NCBI GenBank assembly: GCA_003013855.2
Contig: PVNU02001464.1
Coordinates: 1-64,000, forward strand
Direction of reading: 5' to 3'
Length of the DNA stretch: 64,000 nucleotides
Origin: Liriodendron chinense
Taxonomy: Eukaryota > Streptophyta > Magnoliopsida > Magnoliales > Magnoliaceae
Positions 46,500-58,107 of the stretch are shown piece by piece. Position 1 is the first letter of the stretch; every line of letters begins with the position of its first letter. The position numbers and the translations under genes were made by a program. The notes beneath the pieces were generated by a model. It did no database searches, was not told where the DNA came from, and was given only the letters and a program-made list of their open reading frames with translations.

Positions 46500-46800
46500 A
46501 AATATAGGTGGGGGCTGTGATATATGTGGATTATCCACACTTTTAATATATTTTGCCAGATGAATACAAGGCATGATAAAAAAAAAAAAAAAGGGGTAGA
46601 TTTAAAGTTCAAGTGGACCACACCACGAAAAAAAAAGGCAATTGAATACCTATAATTAGAAACTTTTTCAGCCCACGTTTCAATGGGTGTGGGCTACTTG
46701 AGTGTTGGATCTACCTCATTTTTTGCTCGTGCTTTAAAATGTTATAGTAAAATTTATGAATGAAGTAGATATATCATATATATCATTGAGAGGCCTATAA
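46500..46800. repeat. Degenerate palindromic repeat
   Basis: 'gatatatgtggattatccacacttttaatatattttgccag', 'aagttcaagtggaccacaccacgaaaaaaaa', inverted 'atgggtgtgggctacttgagtgttggatctacctc'. The middle part is missing. Confidence 0.55.
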
Positions 46801-47054
46801 TTTAAAACCACTTCTTTTAAACATTTTTTTAGGTAGAAATTACTTGAAATTTTTAAACAGGAGCAAAACTTATAATTGCTTATTTCCCGGCATTTACAGA
46901 GACTGAGAAATCAAACAGGTTAAGGAATATAAGGGATGGCCCACCGCCCCCAACTTTATGGACACCCTTAGACCGTCCAGAAGCTCAAAAAAGAGGAAAA
47001 GCAAATGCATCCTAGGATAAATTGAAAAAAGATATTACTGAAAATAAAAAAAAC

Positions 47055-47395
47055 TTTAATACTCTTGGCTGAGCGTGAGTACAATACACCGGCACTTAAA
47101 AATTGCATAAGTGGCATACTAGTAACTCAATCAATCTATCCGAGTTATTCTCCAGTATGAACTAAAAGTTACCTTACTTAAACCATCCAACCATCTATTG
47201 ATGATTTGAAAGAAATTTATTGGACGGTTAAAATAATATATATATAGCACACACACACAACTTCACTTTTTCAACAAACGAGTGCCCTTAAATCAGATAT
47301 TTTGATTTGAGTTAATGTATGCCACGTGTACAATTTCTAGATGCCTGTGTATCAAGCTTAATAATCTCTCAGAGTATCAAATATATAAAAAAAAA
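47055..47395. mobile_element. Second foldback element family, copy 1
   Basis: 'gagtacaatacaccggcacttaaaaattgcataagtggcatactagtaactcaat' at the left pairs with 'ttgagttaatgtatgccacgtgtacaatttctagatgcctgtgtatcaagc' at the right; the centre is 'gaaatttattggacggttaaaat'. Copy 2 is at 57465-57850. Confidence 0.65.
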
Positions 47396-47479
47396 AAATG
47401 TAGATACGCAACCGTACGCCGGCAACCCACCTGAAGGACTTTACCTTTGTCCCAAAAAGGATATTCGATTATATTAGGA

Positions 47480-47835
47480 AAATGAGTAGGTTTGCTAATC
47501 TCACACATGATACAAGCCCCACGTGTGCCAAGGCACCCGTGTGAGAGATCTAAGCTATCAATTATGCAGGCCCAATGTGTCAGATGCCGTGGCCCAAGAA
47601 TCAGGCAGGTTTACTAATCGTACGGCCCACAATACACAGAATAATTGGATGGATGAAAGGTTGAGCCTATGAGCACACCAGGCTACATTTAGGATGAGTG
47701 CATAAAAAAGGTAGGGGTCCATCCAATGGATGGCTTGGATCGTCCACACGTGTATGATGTTGGCACATATAGAAACATCTATGTGGATGGGCTAAACCGT
47801 GTGGCCGTGTGGGATTAGCAAGATTGGAAAATGAG
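47480..47835. repeat. Possible foldback element
   Basis: 'aaaatgagtaggtttgctaatctcacacatg...ccccacgtgtgcc' faces 'ccgtgtggccgtgtgggattagcaagattggaaaatgag' in inverted order. Termini imperfect and no duplication fixed. Confidence 0.35.
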
Positions 47836-48154
47836 TACAACTTACGCTTTTATTAAAATCATTTGGATTTGGAATGAGAGATTGGCTAAGGAATTAAATA
47901 TGAAAGAGACGTGAGATCTTAACCATTTGCGACACGTGTTCACAGTGACGTGGCCTCGTGGAATAGTCAAGCAATTAATAACAAGAACTGACCACCAACA
48001 GCCGCACAGTGTGTCACATGTGTAGAAAATCTTAGCCGTCAAAAGGGTGAGTTCACTGGTGTGCCCCACACTAGCAACCTTGCTAGTGTGGGTGCGTGGC
48101 CGTGCAGATGAGCGCCTCAATCCTTGATCACCATGAACATATCAAACAGCTCAA

Positions 48155-48620
48155 AAAAATAAAGGCTCCATGAGTCCCACAATGATGTATATAATATATC
48201 CATACTGTACATCCATTCGGAGAGATTATTTCAGGCATGATCTAAAAAATAGTCATATCCAAAGCTCAAATAGTCCACACCAAAAAAAGCAATAAAAGCA
48301 ATAGGGACAATGATTTTTATCTTAAAACATTTTTGGGGCCCACTATGATGTTTATTTTCCATCTAAACTGTTAATAAGGTCACATGGACATGTATGAAGG
48401 GTAAAAACAAATATCCGATTGATCCCAAACTTCTTTGACTCCCCGAGAAGGTTTCAATGGTAGATGTTCAATCTCCACTTCTTTCTGCAATGTGGTCCAC
48501 CTGAGCTTTGTATCCATCTCATTTTTTGATATAAATCCTTAAAATCATCTCATAAAATGAAAAGACGGTTTGGATTTAACACATACCTCTTGGTTGGCTC
48601 ACAAAACATGCTGACGTCAA
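48155..48620. repeat. Palindromic repeat copy
   Basis: 'tgagtcccacaatgatgtatataatatatccatactgtacatcc' to 'gacggtttggatttaacacatacctcttggttggctcac', centre 'catctaaactgttaataaggtcacatgg'. Confidence 0.75.
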
Positions 48621-48989
48621 TACACCAGCCAAGTTGCTTGTGTCTAGTACACAACACAATCCGCTTCCGTAAATGTCAGATTGTCTGCTTTCCATTGATT
48701 ATGTCGGACAGTGTGGACCATGTAGAAAGTCAGGCTGAGAAATCTTCATGGCAGGGCCCACCGTTTGAACGGTTTTAATGTCCTGTAAAATCAGGCCGAG
48801 AAAAGTAGAAAATAAGAAAAGCAACAGTCGGTGTCCACGTTCAAGGGATATCGTTGCCCACCGGATGAGGGAGCAACCTGATTTTGATATGTTTACTGAC
48901 TGATCCACCTAACCAGTGCAGGAGATCTATGTGCAAAGTCCTTCCAAGGTGGGTCCCAGCTGACCAATGGTCTGGGACACGGGCTCGAG

Positions 48990-49490
48990 AACAGCTCAGT
49001 GGGTGTTACCCCTACCGTATGGCCCACATGGATGATATTTTGTATATCCACACCGTCCATCCGTTTCTACAGCTCATTTTAGAATGAGGTTTCAAAAATT
49101 ATGAAGATCCAAAACTCAAGTGGACCATACCACTAGAAACAGTGTGATTCAGTGCCCCACCATTAAAAATTTCAAAGAGCCTATCCTAAGGTTTTGGCAG
49201 TGTTTATTTGCAATCCAATCTCTTTATAATTAATGTCAATAATCTATTGATGAAGGGAAAATATAAATATGGGAAACTTTTGTCGCCCACAAAACGTTTT
49301 TAATTGTTAATCATCACTGTTTCTAGTGGTATTGTCCACCTGAGATTTGGATCCCCTTAGGGTTTTGGATAACATCTTAAAATAATATGAAAAACAAATG
49401 GTTGGTGTAGATATATAAAACGATACGTCAAGATGGCCACGCATAGTAAGGGCAACACCCACTAAGCTGTTCTCGGGGTAACACCTAATT
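48990..49490. repeat. Palindromic repeat, 'ggtgttaccc' subfamily
   Basis: Edges 'gaacagctcagtgggtgttacccctaccgtatggcccacatggatgatattttg' and 'taaaacgatacgtcaagatggccacgcatagtaagggcaacacccactaagctgttc' are inverted over about 50 bases. Confidence 0.82.
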
Positions 49491-49659
49491 CGCGCCCTGG
49501 GACACTGGATTGCCTCTGACGGCCCCGTCACAAGAGCTCCCTGCAATAGGACTATAGGAAGCTGGTTGGAGCCTCATTTATCAGATCATGTCAGGACATG
49601 CCTGGAAAATAAAAGACGCAGATCGCATCCTGCAACCACCCGGACACATTGCCGTCATG

Positions 49660-50450
49660 GCATACTTGTGGAGGGGCACACCGTTATGTATCCATTTATC
49701 CACTCCATCGATCCATTTTATAAGATCATTTTAAGCTATGACTCTAAAAAGCAGGTAGATCCAACAATCAAGTGGGCTACTCCAAATAATGATGGAACCC
49801 TAGTGACATGAGATAAAAAAATGAGTCAGATCCAAAGACTCAAGTGAGCCTAAAAATGTGAGGATTGAACGTCCATATTTGAAATATTCACCAGGCCACA
49901 AAGTTTTGAATCATGCTAATATTTGTGTTTCCAGTTCATCCCCACGGGAATGATGTTAATGGATGACATATAAAACTCACTATGGACCTAAGGAGGTTTC
50001 AAAGGTGGGAATTTCTCTATCCACCTTTTCCTTTATTGCAGCTGACTTAGTCATGTATCCGGCTCATTTTTTATTGCATAATAAGCTCACAAAATGGATG
50101 AACGGGGGATTCTCACAAACATCATGGTGGCCGCACCTAGGTTTCCAACACAAGAACTTCCTTTTGAAAGGCTTTCCTAAGAAATCGGCTTGGGGAAAAA
50201 GTGGTTGCCTGCTGATGAAACCTCCCCAGGTCCACCGTGATGTATATAGGCCATCTATATTATTCATAATAATGGTAGAAATCCAATCTCTACTTTTTCC
50301 TCTGGTGAGGTCTACTTGAGTTTTGGACATGCATTATTTTTTAAGTCCAAGTCCTAATTTAATTTGACAAAACGGATGGACAAAGTGGATTTCTTAAGAA
50401 CACCACAGTAGGCCCACCTAACTTCCTACCACCGGTAATCGGCGTCCAAT
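49660..50450. repeat. Palindromic repeat, 'ttctcacaaac' subfamily, two partial copies
   Basis: Copy one runs from 'gaggggcacaccgttatgtatccatttatccactcc' to 'gaacgggggattctcacaaacatcatggtggccgcaccta' (50140). Copy two (50225-50440) has a short left arm and ends 'gacaaagtggatttcttaagaacaccacagtaggcccaccta'. Confidence 0.7.
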
Positions 50451-50723
50451 GGTCTAGATAACTGTACCATGTCCAACGTACGTCACTTCAAACTCGTGTA
50501 ATAACGTGCAAAAGCTTAGCTCTAGGAAATCAAAATTACGTATCTTTCAACGTGAGAATTCTCACAACCCACTCATTGTCCATGCAAATGCTACCACGGG
50601 CTAAAATTATGAGATTTGTCCAAACAGTCCATCATTTGGCTATTACCGTTGATGGCTATGTTAGAGTCCCTTGATATCCATTCCTTTAACAGTTCAAGCT
50701 TACAGAGAAAGTGATTGTTTGAC

Positions 50724-50736
50724 ATAGTATCAGAGT
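50724..50736 (+). other. Possible relic of an LTR retrotransposon primer-binding site
   Basis: 'atagtatcagagt' resembles TGGTATCAGAGC with changes, and is followed by the purine-rich leader-like 'ggaaggtc'. No LTR could be delimited around it. Confidence 0.25.
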
Positions 50737-51123
50737 GGAAGGTCAATAGATAGTCCAAACACCCGATTTGTTTTACTTGAGTAGCTATTCACATTCATCC
50801 ACCAAGATGGACGGTTCTGATAATCCGACCACATCACTGGACGGTTCGGATCATCCGACCACATTTTCATGTGGCATCTAGTGAGCTATACGCGCGCGTA
50901 GGAATGGACTCTTACTATCCTACGGATGGGATGCTTCGAGTCAAAGAATATTTTGGCAAGCATGTAACTTTAAGAAAAATAAATCTTGGTTGGGTGCGTG
51001 GTTAAGCCTATTGTCACACCCCAGCGCAAGTTAGACAGCGTCCTTACTCGTTTCCACACCCGAGCCGAAAAGCCGTTTTCCGACTCTTCAGCAAAAGCTC
51101 GCCATCTCTTCTCCACCAGACGC

Positions 51124-51204
51124 TATAAAAAGCCCAAACCCCATCCCATCTCGGGCGCGCGAAATTGCAACGGACGAGATGAGAAATTCAAGCTGCAATT
51201 TCAG
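51124..51204 (+). promoter_or_regulatory. Orphan core promoter and first-exon candidate
   Basis: TATAAAAA at 51124-51131 lies in CpG-containing, non-repeat sequence. About 75 bases on, a CAG|GTATTT donor occurs at 51202-51208. The following 1.1 kb to 52344 is T-rich like an intron. The setting looks like a real gene start, but no gene body was found. Confidence 0.35.
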
Positions 51205-52344
51205 GTATTTTCTCGCTAGAAATCTTTTAAAAATATCGCATTTCTCGTCAATATACGATCTTCAAAGGCGTATCGACGATTTTGGAAGGTTGCGTTGTTG
51301 ATTTTACGATTCTCTTTTTCATGGATTTACTGCTAAATCATCGGATTATGAGATTTTCTAGTGAAATTCTCGATTTCCGAAGGCGATCATGTTCGAATTT
51401 CACGAAAATGTAGGTTTTCCGCTCTGATTTTTCCATCTTCAAAAGAGAGAGCTTTTTAGTGGATTTACACTTAGAAAATTGCTGAAAATGAGGTTTTCTA
51501 CTGAGATTTCTCGGGTTTGATTGTACTGTAATCGTCTGAAAGTGACGCTTTTGGTTTGATTTTTCCAATTCGAAGAGAATTTTCTTTTTCTTTTTTTTCC
51601 TCGACTTCTACGGAAGATGTTTTTTTTTTTTCTTTTTTCTTTTTTAATTCGAACTGGAAATGGTAACAAGGCCCACCCAATCTGCTCTAGCGTCTCCCCA
51701 CCATGCGATTATCTAGACCGTCCATAATATTAAGGTGAAAACAACGGCCCAGAAAGCAGTTTTCTATGTCACCTTCCTATGGATGGTGAAGATCTCTGAT
51801 TCTCTGATCGGTTAGATTGTCTCCATGCGCGCAATATACTTTTAGACCGTCCAGATCAACGGCCTTGATGATTACGTGGTGGGGCAGACAGCGCGAGTAG
51901 ATTGGGCGAATTTGCAGAAAATATCAAAAATGAGATTTTTCTCCTTACATTTTCCAGCGCTAGTAAAGGTACTCGCGGCACACGTGTGATCTACTAGGTC
52001 CGCTCATCAGGGCAGGTCCGAATAGATGTGAACCAACCTAAAATTTAAGCTGGATGGGAGATGGGAGCTGCTGGATTTGAGGAGAAAATCGGACGGTTAT
52101 TTCGAGTAGAACAACGGTCCTCGTTAAATGATGCTCAAATCCAGTGGTTGGAAGGACAGTGGGCCCGCACGATCTTGCTTTTGACACATATATAGTAAAG
52201 ATCGCACGATGAGCGGCCAGGATATCGTACGCGTGTGCCAGTAGATATTCGCGAGCACGTTTTCTCTGAGAAAGAAGCTTCTGATGTGAATATTAAAATC
52301 TCTTACAATGAAAATAATGGCTGGTATTTTTCTTTCTTCAACAG

Positions 52345-52444
52345 CCGTTGGATTTGTTGATGGGAGTTTCGTGCCTTTTGAAGAAGAACGAGGGCGAAGC
52401 TTCGGAGCCTTGGTTTGTCGTTGGTTTCAGCCTTTCACGTTCAG
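52345..52444 (+). CDS. Orphan coding-exon candidate, 28+ residues, unidentified
   Basis: Bounded by a good acceptor (TTTCTTTCTTCAACAG, ending 52344) and a donor (TTCAG|GTACTG at 52445). From ATG at 52360 the frame reads MGVSCLLKKNEGEASEP then WFVVGFSLSRS and stays open through the donor. A second frame of the exon is also open, so the coding frame is not certain. Downstream sequence to 58 kb is repeats with no matching exon. It could be the 5' part of a gene cut off by insertions, or a gene with a very long intron. Confidence 0.3.
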
Positions 52445-52589
52445 GTACTGTTTTTAGCAGTGGCATTTTAGTAAATTTATTCTATGAGAAGGTGCGTGTT
52501 AGAAGCCGATTATAAGTACGGATCAGGCTTTCCACATGCACGAAATCCAGTCCGTCCATCAGGTAACCAGCTCTTGTTTGGCCTTGATC

Positions 52590-52870
52590 CCAAAAAAATC
52601 AGGATAATTGAACACTCAGGTGGGCCACGCATAAATTTAAACCTAAAAACTTCTAAATTCACGCTTTATGGCCCACCTAAACTTTGGAATACTGTGATTT
52701 GTGGGTAATTCTTTCATCCTGATGAGCCACGTCAGGTCTACATTTTCGTAAGGTGTGGCATAATTGACCTTTGGATGGTTGTGATTTCTGGGTTTCAAGG
52801 TGAACATCATGCAACATGCCTGATGGACGGGTTGGATCTCATGAAATTCCACCCACGTAGCTTGCGGTGC
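52590..52870. repeat. Degenerate repeat with 'gtggggcc/ggcccac' arms
   Basis: 'caggtgggccacgcataaatttaaacc' and 'gcccacctaaactttggaatactgtgatttgtggg', then 'aggtgtggcataattgacctttggatgg' and 'acgggttggatctcatgaaattccacc'. Related in word content to 61440-61960. Confidence 0.45.
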
Positions 52871-52989
52871 TCGAGGTACTTAGCGCGGCTAGTTGAAAAT
52901 TGCATACCAAATGGAAGATGGACGGTCAGAATCATATAGGTCCCACACTTCCACTCGCCACCCGCCAACTGCCAAGCGTAAGAATGTTT

Positions 52990-53290
52990 AGATCGCTGGA
53001 CGCGGATTGCGTACCAACTGCGTGTTGAGTAAATTTTGTGGGGCCTACCGTGATGTATGCGTCTTATCCGCGCCATCCATCCGTTTTTCAGTTCATTTTA
53101 GGGCTTGAGTCCAAAATTGAAGCATATCCCGAAGATCGAGTGGACCACGATAAAGGAAACAGTGGGGGTAATGACGTCCACCGTTGAAACCTTCCCACAG
53201 AGTTTACATCAGGGTGGGCCCACAGAGTTTAATCAGCCTGCTGATTTACTCAGTACGCAATCCGCATTCTAAATCGCATGCTTGCTGTGA
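52990..53290. repeat. Palindromic repeat, 'gagtaaa' subfamily, shortened copy
   Basis: 'cgcggattgcgtaccaactgcgtgttgagtaaattttgtggggcctaccgtgatgtatgcg' at the left; at the right 'agggtgggcccacagagtttaatcagcctgctgatttactcagtacgcaatccgc'. Middle and right arm deleted. Confidence 0.75.
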
Positions 53291-54044
53291 TTTTTCAATC
53301 CACACCATCTGTTGAGAGGACCCACTAATTGGACAGCCCAGATCCAGTTGGACGGATCAGTCGATCTCTAATTGGAATTCGCTTCCTCCCTCACTCGCCT
53401 CACACGTGGTAACGACGAAAACGTGTGAGACTGATGATCCATCCATTAGTTGGGATGCCAATATGATCGATCATCATGTCAGCCGCACGTGTACATGACC
53501 ATTTCTCCATTCCTCTCTAATATTGGATTGGTGGACGTTTAAGATATGATTTTTTTTAGTCATACAATGCACCACCCTTAGGTGGGTAACTCACCCACAC
53601 GGTTAGTCACACCATGCACCCACCAATCAGTGGGGTTAATATGTCTCCTTGGCATTTCTATCATGGGACCTTCGAACTGGGCTATGGTTCCGTTCAATTG
53701 TCCCTGAATCAGAGTTCAGGTTTCTTCAACCAAGTCTGATGTTGGGCATTGACTTAGGGACTGTTAACTCCCACAATTGAGTCCGTTTGAATTAATGTGC
53801 ACTATGCTTTAAAGTCCTGAATGCTTGAGTATGAAGTGTCATGCGAGCTGGAGCATCAATTTGCAGGGACTAGATTTCATCAGGCTGGGGTAACACCAAG
53901 TCCCGCCGGAACTGATGTGGCATTATTTCATTAGCTTGCCAGGTATATTAGAGTATATAATCGACCCAACAATCTTTCAACTTTTGAAAGTTGGTGGGGC
54001 CTCTCTGACCAGCGTCCAGCGGCTAATGAAATGGGAGTGGATTA
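53290..54044. other. Intergenic, no gene seen
   Basis: Non-coding in all frames, with no recognised element. Confidence 0.5.
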
Positions 54045-54530
54045 GGTGTTACTTTGGCTAATGCTTTAGTGGATGTTACCCATACTGTGTGGGCCCCACC
54101 TTGATGAATGTGTTGTATATCCATGCCGCTGATTCATTTTTTCAGCTCATTTTAGGATGTTATCCCAAAACTTAAGCACATCCAAATCTCTGGTGGACCA
54201 CACCATTGGAAAAAGTAGTAAATGACCATTAATTGTTTTTAGGCCACAAAAGTTTTGGATCAAGCTAATCTTTATATTTTTCCCTTCATCTAGATCCGGT
54301 TGACCTTATAACTGAGTAGAATGGCAAATAAACATTAAAAATCTGCTTACAGTATGCTTAGGAATTTTTAAATAGCAGGCATTCAATAGCCACTATATCG
54401 TGTGGTGTGGTCCGCTAGAGATTAGGATCTCATTCTAAAATGGGCAAGAAAAACGGATGAACAATGTAGATATACAATAAATCATCAAGGTGGGCTTGTA
54501 ATAAGGGTAACACCTTTTACCCGTGAAACA
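54045..54530. repeat. Palindromic repeat, 'ggtgttac' subfamily
   Basis: 'gagtggattaggtgttactttggctaatgctttagtggatgttacccatactgtgtgggccccaccttgatgaatgtg' to 'atacaataaatcatcaaggtgggcttgtaataagggtaacacc'. Confidence 0.8.
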
Positions 54531-54727
54531 CTTAAAGCTGCTCCCAATGAAATGGTGGCTCACCTTAGCCTTAAAAAACTTGATGTGACTCAGCCTGAAC
54601 AAATCCACTGGACCTCTCTCCAACAAGTATCTAATAAACTAATGAAATGGCACCACATCACATGGTCCGGATTAGGTACTACCTTTGACTGGTCCGAGCT
54701 CGGTATAGGCTGGGATTGGAGGGGCCG

Positions 54728-54880
54728 TCGTCTTGACCGCTCCCCAATCTGCAATGCTTACAATGCCAGGTGTCCTGACCGCAACCAGTCCTATATGGCT
54801 GGATGAATCCGCTCGCCAATTTGCAATGCTTACAGTGGCAGGTGTCTTGACCGCAACCAGTCCCCACATGGCGCACCTTA
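54728..54880. repeat. 72-bp tandem duplication
   Basis: 'ccaatctgcaatgcttacaatgccaggtgtcctgaccgcaaccagtcc' (from about 54744) and 'ccaatttgcaatgcttacagtggcaggtgtcttgaccgcaaccagtcc' (from about 54816). Confidence 0.85.
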
Positions 54881-55547
54881 GATATCCTCACAATGGCAAA
54901 TGCCCTTTTGCAAGCGAGGGACAGGAATCGAATTTCTTGTTAAAGGTGGTGACCTAATAAAACTGCAGAAAGGCAGGTGGAAGTGGACCTGAAAATGTAC
55001 GTTGGTGATGATGAATAGCATTTCTGTCTCCTACACCTTCTCTTTGGTGGCACTCACAATATGAATCTTCTAGCAAGGAAAACCAAAGGAGACAAAATTC
55101 CTTTCGTACATGTTTGTATCGTTTCCCACCGCATAATTTTGGCCGTATCCAAAGGCAATCCTATGACATCAACAAGCAACCTATCATAGAAAAGTACGGT
55201 CTTAGCTTCTCACTATTTTTATGGCGAGACATGAGCATTACATGTGGCACACATGTATGGCCATCAGACAATTCAAATTATGGGGCACTTTATAGATGGA
55301 GGATAGGTCGAGAATCGCGGCGGCTTTCATGGAAGGTCAAAACTAAAATTCAATAGGCAAAACAGAAGGCTATTTGAATGGTCCGGATTGTCATGTAACT
55401 ATGAAGATGGGTCGCAAGTAAAATTCTCCACCTTTTTTTCTAAAATTAGTTACCCATCCACAGTTTGCAACAACGTGAACCATGCCAGATGGATGACGTA
55501 GCAAAAATCATGCTAATTGAACTATCTTAATAATTTGGTTTTAATAA

Positions 55548-56672
55548 GGGCATGTTTGGATTGTAAGTTACTTAAGATAAAGTATTTATTAGATAAGTAA
55601 TTTGTCTTGATTTTTACTTAATCAACAGATAAGTATATTAGGTAAATAAAATATTTATCATCTAAAAAATTAAAAAGCATGTTTACTTTCCAACCTCATA
55701 AGTAATTATCTATCAAGTCTATTTGATACCTTTCACATCTACTGTCCATCATGTAAGGCTATCCCTATGCGGACCATCCATCCTATGGGTCCATAGTAAT
55801 GTAGGGTCATCCATCATGTGGGGGTCATCTGTGGTGTAGACCGTCCACTATGGAGGCCTCATTTGATATGAATTGTACGAGAGAGCAGCTCTTGACATGA
55901 ACCATGAGAGAGAGCTTATTAGCTTCTTCTCTTTTTTTATCTCTCCTGATTCTTCTCTTCAATGACTTATGAAAAATAAAAAAAGCTAAAAGAAATTAAT
56001 TGAAGTGATTGTATACTTTTAAGTAAAAAAGTTACTTATAATTAATCATAAAGTATTTATCAAATAAGTAACTTACCTTGATTTCTACTTAATCAATAGA
56101 TAAGTATGTTTGGTAAACAAAATATTTATCATCCTAAAAAATTAAAAATATTTATCATCTAAAAAATTAAAAAGTATGTTTAGTTTCCAGCCTCATAAGT
56201 AATTATCCATCAAGTTTATTTGATACCTTTCATATCCACTGTCCACCATGTAAGGCTATCCCTACGTGGACCATCCATTTTATGGGTCCATAGTAACATG
56301 GGGTCATCCATCATGTGAGGATCATCTGTGATGTAGACCATCCACTATAGGGCCCTTATTTTATATGGATTGTACGAGAGAGCTGCTCTTGACATGATCC
56401 ATGAGAGAGAGCTTATTAACTTCTTCTTTTTTTTTTCTCTCCTAATTCTTCTCTTCAATGACTCATGAAAAGTAAAAAGAGCTACAAAAAATTTAATTGA
56501 AGTGATTGTATACTTTTAAGTAAAATAGTTAGTTATAATTAATCATGAACTAAATTTATCTTAAATAAATCACTTATCTACTTACAGTAAATAGAAAAGT
56601 AACTCATTTGGTAAGTGTAATGACTTAAGTTCACTTAAAAAGTAACTTATTTGGTAGTATCCAAACATGCCC
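55548..56672. mobile_element. 1.1-kb foldback/PIF-Harbinger-like element with internal duplication
   Basis: Perfect 14-bp inverted ends GGGCATGTTTGGAT; TAA duplicated at 55545-55547 and 56673-56675. Sub-terminal 'gtaagttacttaagataaagtatttatt' has inverted relatives at the right end. Inside, about 470 bp (55575-56045) is repeated at 56046-56545, including 'ctctcctgattcttctcttcaatgac', 'gtacgagagagc' and 'cattgaag/tgaagtgattgtatacttttaag'; the second copy gained a 26-bp insertion. No transposase ORF. Confidence 0.8.
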
Positions 56673-56944
56673 TAAAAATCATGCAAGATTGCTTCCCGTC
56701 CACTCTCAGCAGATCATGTACAAGCCCTGGTCCTGGTCCAGAAATCAGGCCGGCCAACTCATCAGAAGGTTCGGATTTATATGTGTGTATGTGTGACCAT
56801 CTGATGGATTGATCATCTTGACTTTTTTGGTCAGTACATGAGCACAGTTTTCGTCAGTACATGGGCGTAGTGTTCCCCACCTGATGAATGGTCCAGATCT
56901 CGCACTGCCTCTCCAATCTCATTTGTCAATGCACGCATAATGCC

Positions 56945-57395
56945 TCTCTGTAGGGCCCACTGTGATGTATGTATGTGTTATGTCAACTCTGACCATCCGT
57001 GTCATCCACTCGTTTTGGAAGCTGATCCCAAACATGAGTAAGATACAAAGCTCCGGTGGACCACACCACAAGAAACAGTGGGGATGAAGACGCCCACTGT
57101 TGAAACCTTCCTAGCTCCCACTGTGATGTTCATATAACATCCAACCCGTTCATGGTGTGAATTCAATCTGGATGAAGGTAAATCACAAATATCAGCTTGA
57201 TCCGAAACTTCTGCGGCCTCTAAGAAGTTTTCAACATTGAGCGTTCAATCCCCACTGTTTCCTGTGGTGGGGTTCGCCTGAGCTTGGGATCTGCCATACC
57301 TGGGCCTACTCACTAAAATGAGCTGTAGAAACGGATGGACGGAGTAGATATAACACATGCATCATGGTGGGCCCTACAGAGCATAGGGCTGTAGC
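56945..57395. repeat. Palindromic repeat copy, well preserved
   Basis: 'gtagggcccactgtgatgtatgtatgtgttatgtcaac' to 'gatggacggagtagatataacacatgcatcatggtgggccctacagag'; inverted 'ccggtggaccacaccacaagaaacagtggggatgaa' and 'caatccccactgtttcctgtggtggggttcgcctgag'; centre 'aacatccaacccgttcatggtgtg'. Confidence 0.85.
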
Positions 57396-57464
57396 AATCT
57401 GCATCCCCTGTCAACAGGATAATCGAAGATCCACTGCTGCTTTTTCCTCCTCTTTTTTTGTCGT

Positions 57465-57850
57465 ATGATATACTCAGGCAGCATATATCGCTTGATACAC
57501 AGGCACTCAGAAATTGTACATGTGTCATGCATTAACTCAAGTTAAACCGACTAAATTTTGAAATGAACCTTTTCTAAGTCACTTTTGGATGAACAATTCT
57601 AACCTCTGATTCGTGGACACTTTTTTTATTGAAACTGGACAATTGGATATTGTTCATTTTTAACCGTCCAATAAATGTCCACCAATCCGATAGCCAGCGA
57701 CTCAAATAAATCTAAATTTTGGTTCATGTTCCATCTAAACTGGGAACAATGATATGGACCTGTTTAATTTACCTACTTGTATGCCACATATGTAATTTCT
57801 AAGTGCACTTGTATCATCCATCACACTTTGCCAGAGTATCGAAGTATCTT
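57465..57850. mobile_element. Second foldback element family, copy 2
   Basis: 'gatatactcaggcagcatatatcgcttgatacacaggcactcagaaattgtacatgtgtcatgcattaactcaa' is mirrored by 'tatgccacatatgtaatttctaagtgcacttgtatcatccatcacactttgccagagtatcgaagtatc'. The left arm matches the inverted right arm of 47055-47395. Confidence 0.7.
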
Positions 57851-57978
57851 TTATTTATTTATTATTATTTGTTGATTCTTTAGATTGAAGTCTGTTAGAT
57901 GGAGAATCAAACTCGAGGGCAGCACTGATGTTAGTCAACCCTTGATCCATTTCAGGTGACCCTTGGGTTTGGGCCCAC

Positions 57979-58003
57979 TCTCTCTCTCTCTCTTTCTCTC
58001 TGC
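57979..58003. promoter_or_regulatory. CT-rich leader element upstream of the CHUP1-like gene
   Basis: 'cactctctctctctctctttctctctgcc' about 105-130 bases before the ATG. CT microsatellites are frequent in plant 5' leaders near transcription starts; no TATA box was confidently seen. Confidence 0.4.
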
Positions 58004-58107
58004 CACTGTCCTTCCCTTTCTGAGTAAATCTCATAATAATCCATTGCAATCCACCACCCAAACGCTCCACTCTGTATTGCCTTGTCAACCATAATCCCGA
58101 GAAAGCA

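Larger units (their letters stand above)
45850..51120. other. Gene-poor repeat region
   Basis: Apart from the repeats listed separately, this stretch shows no coding sequence, tRNA or splice-bounded open frame. (AC)n at 47250-47260 and A-runs at 46578-46592 and 47391-47398 are the only simple repeats. Confidence 0.55.
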
